DNA of 64,000 bases from Paenibacillus andongensis. GTDB taxonomy: Bacteria > Bacillota > Bacilli > Paenibacillales > NBRC-103111. Below the pieces are notes generated by a model. That model searched no databases, was not told the origin of the DNA, and saw nothing but the letters and a program-made list of their open reading frames with translations. The position numbers and the translations under genes are program-made. The stretch lies in NCBI RefSeq assembly GCF_025369935.1, contig NZ_CP104467.1, positions 3,355,001-3,419,000 on the forward strand, written 5' to 3'. This document shows, in pieces, positions 16,916 to 24,719 of this stretch (the first letter of the stretch is position 1; each line of letters starts with the position of its first letter).

Positions 16916-17683
16916 ATGAATTTATTCAATCTTACAGGGAAAACAGCAGTGATTATTGGCGGCAACAGCACGCTTGGAGGCTCTATGGCTCTTGCCTTGG
17001 CTGGACATGGAGCGAAAGTAGCCATCATCGGTCGTAATCAAGAGAAAAGTGATCAGGTTCGTGAGAGCATTGAAGCCATAGGTGGGGAAGCAAATACCTT
17101 TCAAGCGGATGCGACGAGACGGGAAGATTTGGAGCTTGTTCTCAAAGAAGTTATCGCTTGGTCCGGCAGCGTGGATATTCTTATGAACTGCCCTGGCAAA
17201 AATAGTGCCACACCTTTCTTTGACATTTCCATGGAAGAATGGGATTCTATAATGGAGGTTAATTTGAAAAGCGTCGTGTTAGCCTGCCAAGTGTTCGGGA
17301 AATACATGGTTGATCGAGGAGAGGGAGGAAGTATTATTAATATTTCATCCGTTTCGTCTGATCCGCCGCTTTCCCGTGTATTCACTTACTCCGCTTCCAA
17401 AGCAGCTGTCAATAACATCACGCAGAATCTAGCCCGTGAATTCGCTCCGAGCCGCGTCCGTGTTAACGCGATTATTCCTGGATTCTTCCCAGCGGAGCAG
17501 AATCGAAAGATTCTGTCGCCGGAACGTGTCGAGTCCATTATGCGTCATACGCCCATGAATCGATTCGGTGAAGCGTCTGAGCTTCAGGGTGCTGCTGTGT
17601 TCCTTGCTTCTGAACAAGCTTCTAGCTTTGTAACAGGTTCTGTTTTAAGAGTGGATGGCGGTTTTGGCGCGATGACGATTTAA
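16916..17683 (+). CDS. SDR oxidoreductase, fructuronate (mannonate) reductase-like
   Basis: A 255-residue classical short-chain dehydrogenase. The nucleotide-binding turn is [19 protein letters not shown], the catalytic Ser is in INISSVSS, and Tyr158/Lys162 are in [24 protein letters not shown] and the C-terminal [15 protein letters not shown] recall the SDR-type UxuB/YjmF D-mannonate oxidoreductases and gluconate 5-dehydrogenases. A GGAGGGG motif 9 bases upstream favours the ATG at 16916 over 16910. Within the operon it could interconvert D-fructuronate and D-mannonate, or 5-ketogluconate and gluconate; sequence alone does not decide. It lies between gntK and gnd. Confidence 0.75.
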   Translation: MNLFNLTGKTAVIIGGNSTLGGSMALALAGHGAKVAIIGRNQEKSDQVRESIEAIGGEANTFQADATRREDLELVLKEVIAWSGSVDILMNCPGKNSATPFFDISMEEWDSIMEVNLKSVVLACQVFGKYMVDRGEGGSIINISSVSSDPPLSRVFTYSASKAAVNNITQNLAREFAPSRVRVNAIIPGFFPAEQNRKILSPERVESIMRHTPMNRFGEASELQGAAVFLASEQASSFVTGSVLRVDGGFGAMTI

Positions 17684-17715
17684 ATATTTATATATCGGAA
17701 GGGTGTATGAGAGAG

Positions 17716-19128
17716 ATGTCTAAACAACAAATTGGTGTCGTCGGTCTTGCGGTTATGGGGAAAAACTTGGCATTAAACATCGAGAGCAGAGGATTCACTG
17801 TATCCGTATTTAACCGTTCTGCTGAAAAAACAAAAGAGCTTCTTCAAGAAGCCCCAGGCAAACAACTAGTAGGTACATACAGCATGGAAGAATTCGTGCA
17901 ATCGCTCGAAGTTCCACGCAAAATTTTGATTATGGTTAAAGCTGGCGGTCCTACTGACGATACGATTAACCAACTTGTTCCTTATTTGGACAAAGGCGAT
18001 ATCTTGATCGATGGAGGCAATGCGTTCTTCCCAGATACGCAGCGTCGTAACAAAGAGCTAGCAGAGAAAGGTATTCGTTTCGTTGGAACGGGTGTTTCCG
18101 GCGGTGAAGAAGGCGCATTGAATGGCCCTGCTATTATGCCGGGCGGACAAGAAGACGCTTATAAACTCGTTGAGCCTATCCTTACAGCGATTTCTGCCAA
18201 AGTGGGCGACGATGCTTGTTGTACTTATATCGGACCTGATGGTGCTGGCCACTACGTGAAAATGGTGCATAACGGCATTGAGTATGGTGATATGCAGCTT
18301 ATCTGCGAAGCGTATCAATTGTTGAAGGATGTTCTGAACGTAAGCGTTGAAGAGCTTCATGAGATCTTCACAGAGTGGAACAACGGCGAGCTCGACAGCT
18401 ATTTGATCGAAATTACACGTGATATTTTCACTAAATATGATGCTGAAACCGGCAAGCCTATGGTTGATGTAATTCTAGATTCCGCTGGTCAAAAAGGAAC
18501 AGGAAAATGGACCAGTCAAAGTGCTTTGGATCTTGGCGTACCGCTTTCCATTATTACAGAATCCGTATTCTCCCGTTTCATCTCCGCGATGAAGCAAGAA
18601 CGCGTAGCGGCAAGCAAAGTACTCAAAGGACCTGATGCTCCAGCCTTTACAGGCGATCGCAAAGCGTTTATCGAGGCTGTTCGCCAAGCGCTTTACGCAA
18701 GTAAAATTTGTTCTTATGCCCAAGGCTTTGCTCAAATGAGAGCAGCTTCCGAGGAATATAATTGGGATTTGAAATATGGCAACATCGCAAAGATCTTCCG
18801 CGGCGGCTGTATCATTCGTGCAAGATTCCTGCAAAATATTATGGAAGCCTACGACCGCGATCCTGGACTCAAAAACCTGCTGCTTGATTCTTACTTCAAT
18901 GGTGTTGTAGACAACTATCAACAATCATGGAGACAAGTCATCGCAGAAGCGGTTACTCGCGGGATTGCTGTTCCGGCTTTCGCAACGGCACTTGCTTACT
19001 ACGATAGCTATCGTACAGAAAGATTGCCAGCAAACTTGCTGCAAGCGCAGCGCGATTATTTTGGTGCACATACATTCCAACGTGTGGACAAAGAAGGTTC
19101 CTTCCACTTCAATTGGATGGAAAACTAA
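17716..19128 (+). CDS. gnd: 6-phosphogluconate dehydrogenase (decarboxylating)
   Basis: Oxidises 6-phosphogluconate to ribulose 5-phosphate and CO2, reducing NAD(P)+, in the oxidative pentose phosphate or gluconate pathway. The Rossmann start [20 protein letters not shown] is followed by [43 protein letters not shown] and the active-site Lys in [32 protein letters not shown] and the C-terminal [14 protein letters not shown] complete the family pattern, and the 470-residue length is normal. B. subtilis GndA begins MSKQQIGV, so I choose the ATG at 17716 over 17707. It closes the sugar-acid operon. A hairpin with AAGAGG and CCTCTT arms spans the stop codon (19127-19153). Confidence 0.97.
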   Translation: MSKQQIGVVGLAVMGKNLALNIESRGFTVSVFNRSAEKTKELLQEAPGKQLVGTYSMEEFVQSLEVPRKILIMVKAGGPTDDTINQLVPYLDKGDILIDGGNAFFPDTQRRNKELAEKGIRFVGTGVSGGEEGALNGPAIMPGGQEDAYKLVEPILTAISAKVGDDACCTYIGPDGAGHYVKMVHNGIEYGDMQLICEAYQLLKDVLNVSVEELHEIFTEWNNGELDSYLIEITRDIFTKYDAETGKPMVDVILDSAGQKGTGKWTSQSALDLGVPLSIITESVFSRFISAMKQERVAASKVLKGPDAPAFTGDRKAFIEAVRQALYASKICSYAQGFAQMRAASEEYNWDLKYGNIAKIFRGGCIIRARFLQNIMEAYDRDPGLKNLLLDSYFNGVVDNYQQSWRQVIAEAVTRGIAVPAFATALAYYDSYRTERLPANLLQAQRDYFGAHTFQRVDKEGSFHFNWMEN

Positions 19129-19142
19129 GAGGATAAGGCCTT

Positions 19143-19466
19143 TTAAGCCTCTTCCTGCAAACCATATGCCGCTTCACGCAGCCACATTTTCAGACGATCG
19201 GCTTCTTGATCAAAGCCGTTCCGTCTGTGAATGAGCATCAGGGAGACTTCGGCAAAATAGCGAAAATTTCTTAATAAACGTGGTTGAGTAAGACCTTGCA
19301 TAAGCGGGTCTTCTTCAGCCACTTTTTTCTTAATAAACTCCAGTATCCACACAACATCCTCTTTGCAAAGTGTATAGCTTGGGTGCAAAATTTGCTCCAG
19401 TTTGCCTTTTGTGCGGTTTTGATAGGCAACAGTTGGGTTCAAAGCTCCATCTCTCCTTGTCGGCAT
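19143..19466 (-). CDS. Conserved hypothetical protein (~107 aa)
   Basis: A small soluble, basic, probably all-helical protein. NRTKGKLEQILHPSYTLCKE, DVVWILEFIKKKV and LTQPRLLRNFRYFAEVSLML are its most distinctive parts. I do not recognise a characterised family. A start at ATG 19466 is plausible; a TTG about 11 codons later, preceded by AAGGAG, would give a protein starting NPTVAYQNRT and is nearly as likely. It runs towards gnd, with stop codons only 14 bases apart, and away from aroK. Confidence 0.55.
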   Translation of the reverse strand: MPTRRDGALNPTVAYQNRTKGKLEQILHPSYTLCKEDVVWILEFIKKKVAEEDPLMQGLTQPRLLRNFRYFAEVSLMLIHRRNGFDQEADRLKMWLREAAYGLQEEA

Positions 19467-19613
19467 ATGGTCTCTCTTAAAATCTTAACTGTTTATGCTG
19501 GAATTTATTCACACTACTATATGATTTTTTGGTGGATTGTATTCATGTCGATTTGGCTATGTTATGATGTTGGGAAAGTTTGTATGAACAGCATATGAGA
19601 AAAGGGGATTAAT

Positions 19614-20120
19614 GTGACAGCTAGCAATATAGTACTTGTAGGATTTATGGGGACAGGTAAATCAACGGTTGGTAAGAAGCTGGCCGAGCATCTGGGATGG
19701 ATCTTTCAAGATTCGGACGCGGCTCTGGAAGAAGAGCATCAAACAAGCATATCGGACTTGTTTCGTATTCATGGTGAATCGCATTTTCGCGCTTTGGAAA
19801 GTAAGGCGCTGGAACATATATTAACTCGTAAAGGACAAATTGTTTCTACAGGCGGTGGCGCAGTGCTGGCCGAGAGTAACCGAGCGTGTATGCTCCAGAA
19901 TGGCTTTGTGGTTGCGCTGAAAGCATCACCAGAGATCATCATTCAAAGAGTGAGCAGTGATACCAGTCGTCCTTTGCTGCAGGGGAATTTAGAGGAGCGC
20001 GTTCACCTGCTGCTTGAACAACGTAAGTTTGCCTATGATTTCGCGCATTCGGTTATTGATACTACGCAATTAACAACGGACGAAATTACAGCACTTATCA
20101 TCCAGCAAGCTGAAATTTAG
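19614..20120 (+). CDS. aroK: Shikimate kinase
   Basis: Phosphorylates shikimate at its 3-hydroxyl with ATP, giving the substrate of EPSP synthase (encoded at 21306). The 168-residue protein has Walker A GFMGTGKSTVGKKLA, the shikimate-binding Asp in FQDSDAALEEE, the Arg in HFRALESKAL and the Gly-rich VSTGGGAVL. The lid Arg is in SRPLLQG. The start is GTG at 19614 behind AAAAGGGGA. Three other genes separate it from aroA, so the pathway genes are loosely clustered. Confidence 0.94.
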   Translation: MTASNIVLVGFMGTGKSTVGKKLAEHLGWIFQDSDAALEEEHQTSISDLFRIHGESHFRALESKALEHILTRKGQIVSTGGGAVLAESNRACMLQNGFVVALKASPEIIIQRVSSDTSRPLLQGNLEERVHLLLEQRKFAYDFAHSVIDTTQLTTDEITALIIQQAEI

Positions 20121-20143
20121 GAAGAGGGGGACAAGCCAGAAGC

Positions 20144-20434
20144 TTAGTCCTCCCACTCCAACATGCCGCCAGTCATGTTTTTAAGACCTTTATAGCCTTG
20201 AGCCTCCAAGAAGCTAATTGCGCGTCCACTGCGGTTTCCGCTGCGGCAAACGAGAATGAGCTCTTCGACTTGGGGAATTTCGCTTAGGCGGTCTGGCAAT
20301 TGAGCTAGCGGAATATGTTTAGCTCCTGGGATGATACCGGCAGCTACTTCATCATCTTCGCGAACATCGACAATCGCTAGTTGTTCGCCGCGGTCCAGTC
20401 TTTCTTTGATTTCGGATGGTAAAATCGTATCCAT
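20144..20434 (-). CDS. Single-domain rhodanese-like sulfurtransferase
   Basis: A 96-residue rhodanese domain protein. The active-site Cys is in LILVCRSGNRSGRA, a classic CRxGxR loop; AIVDVREDDEVAAGIIPGAK and the C-terminal NMTGGMLEWED are also typical. Such proteins carry persulfide sulfur for thiol transfer or detoxification. The open frame extends far upstream to 20791, but a GGAGG site directly before the ATG at 20434 and domain completeness fix the start. It is convergent with aroK (23 bases apart) and divergent from crcB. Confidence 0.93.
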   Translation of the reverse strand: MDTILPSEIKERLDRGEQLAIVDVREDDEVAAGIIPGAKHIPLAQLPDRLSEIPQVEELILVCRSGNRSGRAISFLEAQGYKGLKNMTGGMLEWED

Positions 20435-20543
20435 TTCGGACCTCCATGCTTGATATGTGGGGAAGAAGCCCCCATTACAAGTAATGATAGAAACAAAAAG
20501 TCTAGATGTCAAACCTACGGTTAATAACAGGAGTTGTGTTACC

Positions 20544-20924
20544 ATGCTGTACATTGGTTTAGCCGGTATATTAGGCGCCATTGCCCGATTTGCGCTCTCT
20601 GCCATATGGAATCCTACGACGGTTTCCGTTTTTCCTTGGGGAACTTTTATTTGTAATCTAATCGGCTGTCTGATTCTTGGATTTATTACGTTCGCCCCGA
20701 AGCTTCGCATACCTACTAGACTTCGACTGCCAATAACAACTGGTTTTATTGGATCTTTTACTACGTTCTCTACTTTCAGCTTTGAAACCATGCGTATGCT
20801 TAACCAGGGACATGTGGTCCTTGCTGCTATTTATGTTTTGGGAAGTTTATGGGGAGGACTAGGAGCAACATGGATGGGTGTCCGTATTGGTGAGTCTGTT
20901 CTAGGGGGCGATCGTCGATCATGA
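20544..20924 (+). CDS. crcB: Fluoride channel subunit CrcB/Fluc (first of pair)
   Basis: A 126-residue, four-helix membrane protein that exports fluoride. Family signatures are GILGAIARFALSAIW, GTFICNLIGCLILGFI (GTxxxNxxG) and TGFIGSFTTFSTFSFE, which carries the Phe-box and Na+-site residues. CAGGAG lies upstream of the ATG at 20544. The second crcB begins within its last four bases. Tandem crcB pairs in Firmicutes often form heterodimeric channels in antiparallel topology, which fits here. I saw no fluoride riboswitch in the 109 bases before it. Confidence 0.93.
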   Translation: MLYIGLAGILGAIARFALSAIWNPTTVSVFPWGTFICNLIGCLILGFITFAPKLRIPTRLRLPITTGFIGSFTTFSTFSFETMRMLNQGHVVLAAIYVLGSLWGGLGATWMGVRIGESVLGGDRRS

Positions 20925-21280
20925 TGACATGGTTATGGCCCATTTGCCTGGTAGGTTTTGGAGGATTCTTTGGCGCAATTTGCCGATTTCAGCTGGGGAC
21001 AACCATTTCAAACAGGTTCCCAAGTTCTATTCCGTATGGTACACTGACAATAAATCTTTTGGGTTGTTTTTTGCTCGGACTATTGATGAGATATCATTCT
21101 TTTGACGATTGGAAATTGTTGATAGGCACGGGTTTTATGGGTGCTTTCACCACATTTTCCACATTGAATCTCGAAAGCATTAAGCAGCTCCGCTCTGGAC
21201 AATGGCAAGCTTGGATCCTATATACACTGCTCAGTTATACCGGTGGAATTCTACTGACATTCCTCGGATATTACATATAA
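20921..21280 (+). CDS. crcB: Fluoride channel subunit CrcB/Fluc (second of pair)
   Basis: A 119-residue CrcB homologue with GFFGAICRFQLG, GTLTINLLGCFLLGLL and TGFMGAFTTFSTLNLE. It starts at an ATG overlapping the end of the first crcB by four bases, so synthesis is coupled and a two-subunit Fluc channel is likely. It is clearly diverged from its partner outside the core motifs. aroA begins 25 bases later. Confidence 0.93.
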   Translation: MMTWLWPICLVGFGGFFGAICRFQLGTTISNRFPSSIPYGTLTINLLGCFLLGLLMRYHSFDDWKLLIGTGFMGAFTTFSTLNLESIKQLRSGQWQAWILYTLLSYTGGILLTFLGYYI

Positions 21281-21305
21281 ACACTATAAAGGAGATATCA
21301 ACGAC

Positions 21306-22604
21306 ATGAAAGCCATCGTGAAACCAACTGCCCATCTACAAGGGGAAATAAATGCTCTCTCCTCCAAAAACTACACAACCCGCTATTTGCTAATAGGAGC
21401 ACTTGCAGACGGGACGAGCACCATCTATTATCCGGCTCATAGTGAAGACAGTGATGCCATGAGACGCTGTGTTCGTAATTTGGGCGCCATTATTGAAGAA
21501 GATGATGAGAAAATCGTTATTACGGGTTTTGGTAAGCATCCCAAGCATGTTTCTGAGCTGAATGTAGGTAATGCCGGTGCTGTACTTCGCTTTTTGATGT
21601 CGACAGCTGCTTTTTGTCCTGATTTGACTTTTGTAAATACATATCCGGAGTCACTGGGGAAGCGACCGCATAATGATCTCATTGATACTTTGCAACAAAT
21701 GGGTGTGGAAGTGCAACATTCTAACGGACGTCTGCCGATAACTATTAAAGGGGGACAACCGCGCGGTGGCAAGCTCACTGTTTCCGGTAATGTCAGTTCT
21801 CAGTTCCTAAGCTCTCTCTTATTTATGACACCTTTGCTAGAAGAGGATAGTGAGATTGAAGTGCTGCATGATTTGAAATCCAAAATCATTGTAGGTCAAA
21901 CACTGGAAGTATTAGAACAGGCTGGTATTATCGTACACGCCAGCGAAGACCTTATGCACTACCGCATTCCAGGTAGACAATCCTATCAAGCCAAAGAATA
22001 TGTCATTCAAGGCGATTACCCGGGGTCTGCAGCGATTCTAGCAGCTGCGGCAGTGACGAATTCAGACGTACGAGTTCTTCGTCTTGAAGAGAACAGCAAG
22101 CAGGGTGAGAAGGCTTGTGTAGATGTCTTGCGAGCAATGGGTGTCAATTTAACTCATGACAATGGTGTAGTGCATGTTAGAGGCAACCAAAAGCTGGTTG
22201 CTGGTGAGTTTGATGGAGATCACTTTACAGATGCTGTGCTTGCAATGGTTGCAGCAGCTGTATTTGCAGAAGGTACTTCTCGTTTCTACAATGTTGAAAA
22301 TTTACGTTATAAAGAGTGCGACCGTATCACCGATTATTTGAACGAGCTGCGTAAAGCTGGAGCCGACGTAGAAGAACGCCAAAGTGAAATTATCGTGCAT
22401 GGTAAACCACAAGGTGTTACAGGCGGAGTCGAAATTAATGCTCATTTCGATCACAGAGTGATTATGGCTCTTACTGTTGTTGGTCTTCGTTCTGAGAAGG
22501 GTTTGATCATTCGTGATGCCCATCATGTGGCCAAATCCTACCCGCAGTACTTTGATCATTTACGTTCTATTGGTGCTCAGGTTGAACTTGTGAGTGAGAC
22601 ATAG
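21306..22604 (+). CDS. aroA: EPSP synthase (3-phosphoshikimate 1-carboxyvinyltransferase)
   Basis: Transfers the enolpyruvyl group of PEP to shikimate 3-phosphate in chorismate synthesis; the target of glyphosate. The 432-residue protein has SSKNYTTRYLLIGALADG at the N-terminal Lys/Arg loop, NVGNAGAVLRFLMSTAA (the LxNAGTAxR region), SGNVSSQFLSSLLFMTP, GDYPGSAAILAAAA and the C-terminal NLRYKECDRI and HFDHRVIMAL. Thr at the usual GNAGTA position is replaced by Val (NAGAV), and NYTTRY replaces SxSxR, features of class II-like or divergent EPSPS enzymes. AAAGGAG precedes the ATG by a short spacer. Confidence 0.93.
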   Translation: MKAIVKPTAHLQGEINALSSKNYTTRYLLIGALADGTSTIYYPAHSEDSDAMRRCVRNLGAIIEEDDEKIVITGFGKHPKHVSELNVGNAGAVLRFLMSTAAFCPDLTFVNTYPESLGKRPHNDLIDTLQQMGVEVQHSNGRLPITIKGGQPRGGKLTVSGNVSSQFLSSLLFMTPLLEEDSEIEVLHDLKSKIIVGQTLEVLEQAGIIVHASEDLMHYRIPGRQSYQAKEYVIQGDYPGSAAILAAAAVTNSDVRVLRLEENSKQGEKACVDVLRAMGVNLTHDNGVVHVRGNQKLVAGEFDGDHFTDAVLAMVAAAVFAEGTSRFYNVENLRYKECDRITDYLNELRKAGADVEERQSEIIVHGKPQGVTGGVEINAHFDHRVIMALTVVGLRSEKGLIIRDAHHVAKSYPQYFDHLRSIGAQVELVSET

Positions 22605-22634
22605 ATTCCCAAAACAACGAATGGGTGAGTCAGC

Positions 22635-23453
22635 ATGACGATTATTTGGCAGGGGTTAAAGGTGACGTTCGGTTTCTTCCTCGTTGTTGGACTTGTGTTT
22701 GCTAGCAGTGTATTTGCCGTATTGCTGTATGCTAAAGCGACTGGTAAAGAACCAGCGTTATTTGCGTCCAGTCCTGCGATACTTGCCGCTAAGCCAACAG
22801 CATCCGTGAAAGTCAATGAGGTTGCTTCTCCGTCGCCGGCTATCCAGATGAAAAAATCAGCAATGATTGATGCGCCTGTCTTTGCTCAACTACCAGAACT
22901 GCCAGCAGGTTGTGAAATAACAAGTTTAACGATGATGCTGCAGTATCATGGAATTACAAAAAGTAAAATGGAACTTGCTGCAGAAATGCCCAAGGATGAC
23001 ACACCAGCTACTATAAATGCAGACGGCTCAATTGCTTACTGGGGAAATCCGAACACAGGTTTCGTAGGCGATGTCACTCGGAAGCAGAGAGGTTTTGGCA
23101 TCTATCATGCCGGTCTATTTCCACTGTTGAAATCGTATATCCCTCAAGCCATCGACATTACGGGTGAGTCCTTCGAATTGTATGAACAGCAGATTGCGAA
23201 TGATATTCCGGTTATTATTTGGACCACAATCGATTTCAACAACCCTTACAAATGGGTAACTTGGGATACACCTAAGGGACCTATCAAGACGACATATGCT
23301 GAGCATGCTGTATTATTGGTAGGATATGATGAGAATAATGTATACTTGAATGATCCATTAAGCGGAAAAAAGCAAGTGCAGGTAAACAAAAATCAGTTTA
23401 TCGACAGTTGGACCGCAATGGGAAAACAAGGTCTCACGTACCTGAAAAAATAG
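22635..23453 (+). CDS. Exported C39-like (papain-fold) peptidase
   Basis: A 272-residue protein with one N-terminal membrane segment (about 10-33) and an extracytoplasmic cysteine-peptidase domain. The catalytic Cys93 is in LPAGCEITSLTMML, His224 in YAEHAVLLVGYD, and Asn239/Asp240 in VYLNDPLSG. GFVGDV and PVIIWTTID are further landmarks of the C39_2 type. The substrate is unknown; C39_2 proteins of this type are not linked to bacteriocin transport unless fused to ABC domains, and none is here. It follows aroA by 30 bases and precedes the CoA-binding gene by 11. Confidence 0.85.
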   Translation: MTIIWQGLKVTFGFFLVVGLVFASSVFAVLLYAKATGKEPALFASSPAILAAKPTASVKVNEVASPSPAIQMKKSAMIDAPVFAQLPELPAGCEITSLTMMLQYHGITKSKMELAAEMPKDDTPATINADGSIAYWGNPNTGFVGDVTRKQRGFGIYHAGLFPLLKSYIPQAIDITGESFELYEQQIANDIPVIIWTTIDFNNPYKWVTWDTPKGPIKTTYAEHAVLLVGYDENNVYLNDPLSGKKQVQVNKNQFIDSWTAMGKQGLTYLKK

Positions 23454-23464
23454 GAGGGAAACAG

Positions 23465-23893
23465 ATGACGACATTTGAAAATCCGTCAAGAGAGCACATC
23501 AAGGAAATCCTAGCGAGTGCAGGAAATATTGCCGTAGTAGGTTTGTCTGATAAACCAGATCGTACATCTTATATGGTTTCCGCGGCTATGCAAAGCAGGG
23601 GGTACCGGATCATTCCTGTCAATCCGAACGCCACTGAAATACTAGGCGAGAAATGCTACGCTTCTTTATCTGATATTCCTGAAACCGTGGATATCGTCAA
23701 TGTGTTTCGCCGTGCTGATCAAGTGGTTCCTGTCGCTGAAGAAGCCGTCAAAATTAATGCAAAGGTTTTCTGGCTACAGCTCGATATTGTGAATGAAGAA
23801 GCTGCACGTATTGCCAGCGAAGCCGGGTTAGAAGTCGTTATGGACCGCTGCATTAAAGTGGAAGATGCGATTCTAAATCCTCGAAATAACTAA
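23465..23893 (+). CDS. CoA-binding domain protein (YccU-like)
   Basis: A 142-residue single Rossmann-like CoA-binding domain: GNIAVVGLSDKPDRTSYMVS, the conserved IIPVNPNA turn, SLSDIPETVDIVNVFRRADQ and the C-terminal VVMDRCIKVED. The family corresponds to the CoA-binding domain of succinyl-CoA synthetase standing alone; its cellular role is uncertain. GGAGGG just upstream of the ATG at 23465 sets the start; the longer frame back to 23408 would overlap the peptidase gene. It is the last gene before a bidirectional terminator. Confidence 0.9.
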   Translation: MTTFENPSREHIKEILASAGNIAVVGLSDKPDRTSYMVSAAMQSRGYRIIPVNPNATEILGEKCYASLSDIPETVDIVNVFRRADQVVPVAEEAVKINAKVFWLQLDIVNEEAARIASEAGLEVVMDRCIKVEDAILNPRNN

Positions 23894-23910
23894 TATTATG
23901 GACAAAACTA

Positions 23911-23955
23911 AAAACCGCTTTTCTCTTGCCAAATAGGTAAGGGAGAAGCGGTTTT
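23911..23955. terminator. Bidirectional terminator
   Basis: AAAACCGCTT...TCTC on the left pairs with GAGAAGCGGTTTT on the right. A-tract and T-tract flanks allow it to end both the CoA-binding gene and the convergent flavoprotein gene. Confidence 0.9.
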
Positions 23956-23969
23956 ATGTATGTTCGGAA

Positions 23970-24536
23970 CTATGCTTTTAATATATCATGGTCGACGTAA
24001 CGTTCACCATTTAATTCACTAATCACATTAATTGCTACTTTAGCACCATCACCGGCCGTAACAATTGTGTGCATACTAACTCCTGCTGTAGTACCTGCTG
24101 CCCATACACCTTTAATGCTGGTGTTGCCTTGCGCATCTGCATCAACGACTGTTTTGATGCGTGGTTCTGTTCCAGGCCTCGTCTGAATGCCTGAAGCTTC
24201 TGCAAGCTCAACGGACAGTCCTGTTGCGAGAATAACATGTTTTCCTTCGTAAGCTTCGTTGTCCGTCGTTACTTGGAAACCTTCTTCGGTTTTTGTCAAT
24301 TGCTCCGCCTTGCCTTGTACGAATTCAGTTCCGAATTTAGCAGCTTGTTTCTTCCCGATTTCGACTAAATCAGGCCCTGCTATCGCTTCTACGCCATAAT
24401 GATTCTCGACCCACGCTCGTTTAGTGACACTTTGATTGTTGTCAATGACAAGCGTCTTTTTACCTGCTTTTGCTGTGAATAGGGCTGCACTAGATCCTGC
24501 TGGGCCTGCTCCAATAATAATTACGTCGTATGTCAT
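23970..24536 (-). CDS. Compact FAD-dependent oxidoreductase (thioredoxin-reductase-like)
   Basis: A 188-residue flavoprotein with an N-terminal FAD-binding VIIIGAGPAGSSAALFTAKAG and a second FAD contact near the C-terminus, SIKGVWAAGTTAGVSMHTIV. It looks like the FAD domain of thioredoxin reductases without the inserted NADPH domain and without a redox CxxC, so it is about 120 residues shorter than TrxR. In the usual 'VFAAGD' motif the Asp is replaced by Thr (AAGTT). The start at 24536 has AGGAGG upstream. It faces away from the Gln-rich gene. Its electron partner is unknown. Confidence 0.82.
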   Translation of the reverse strand: MTYDVIIIGAGPAGSSAALFTAKAGKKTLVIDNNQSVTKRAWVENHYGVEAIAGPDLVEIGKKQAAKFGTEFVQGKAEQLTKTEEGFQVTTDNEAYEGKHVILATGLSVELAEASGIQTRPGTEPRIKTVVDADAQGNTSIKGVWAAGTTAGVSMHTIVTAGDGAKVAINVISELNGERYVDHDILKA

Positions 24537-24719
24537 TACGGTAACTCCTCCTACAAAGAGAATGGGGTACAAAAGAATTATGGCATAGCGGGTAATTCAT
24601 AGTCAATTTTCTAAAGACCAACCCAATGGCTTCCATTAATAAAAAATCAACAAGCGGAGAGAATAAAAAAGGCCCCAAAAAAGGTGTCCAAAATATGAGA
24701 GTCCGAGGAGGATTTACAC

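Noticed and set aside
20435-20543. Possible fluoride riboswitch upstream of the crcB pair
   Set aside because: The conserved fluoride-aptamer pseudoknot segments could not be found; only a short GGGG/CCCC hairpin is present.
20435-20791. Long N-terminal extension of the rhodanese reading frame
   Set aside because: It covers the crcB gene on the other strand, and a GGAGG site directly precedes the ATG at 20434 that gives a complete rhodanese domain.
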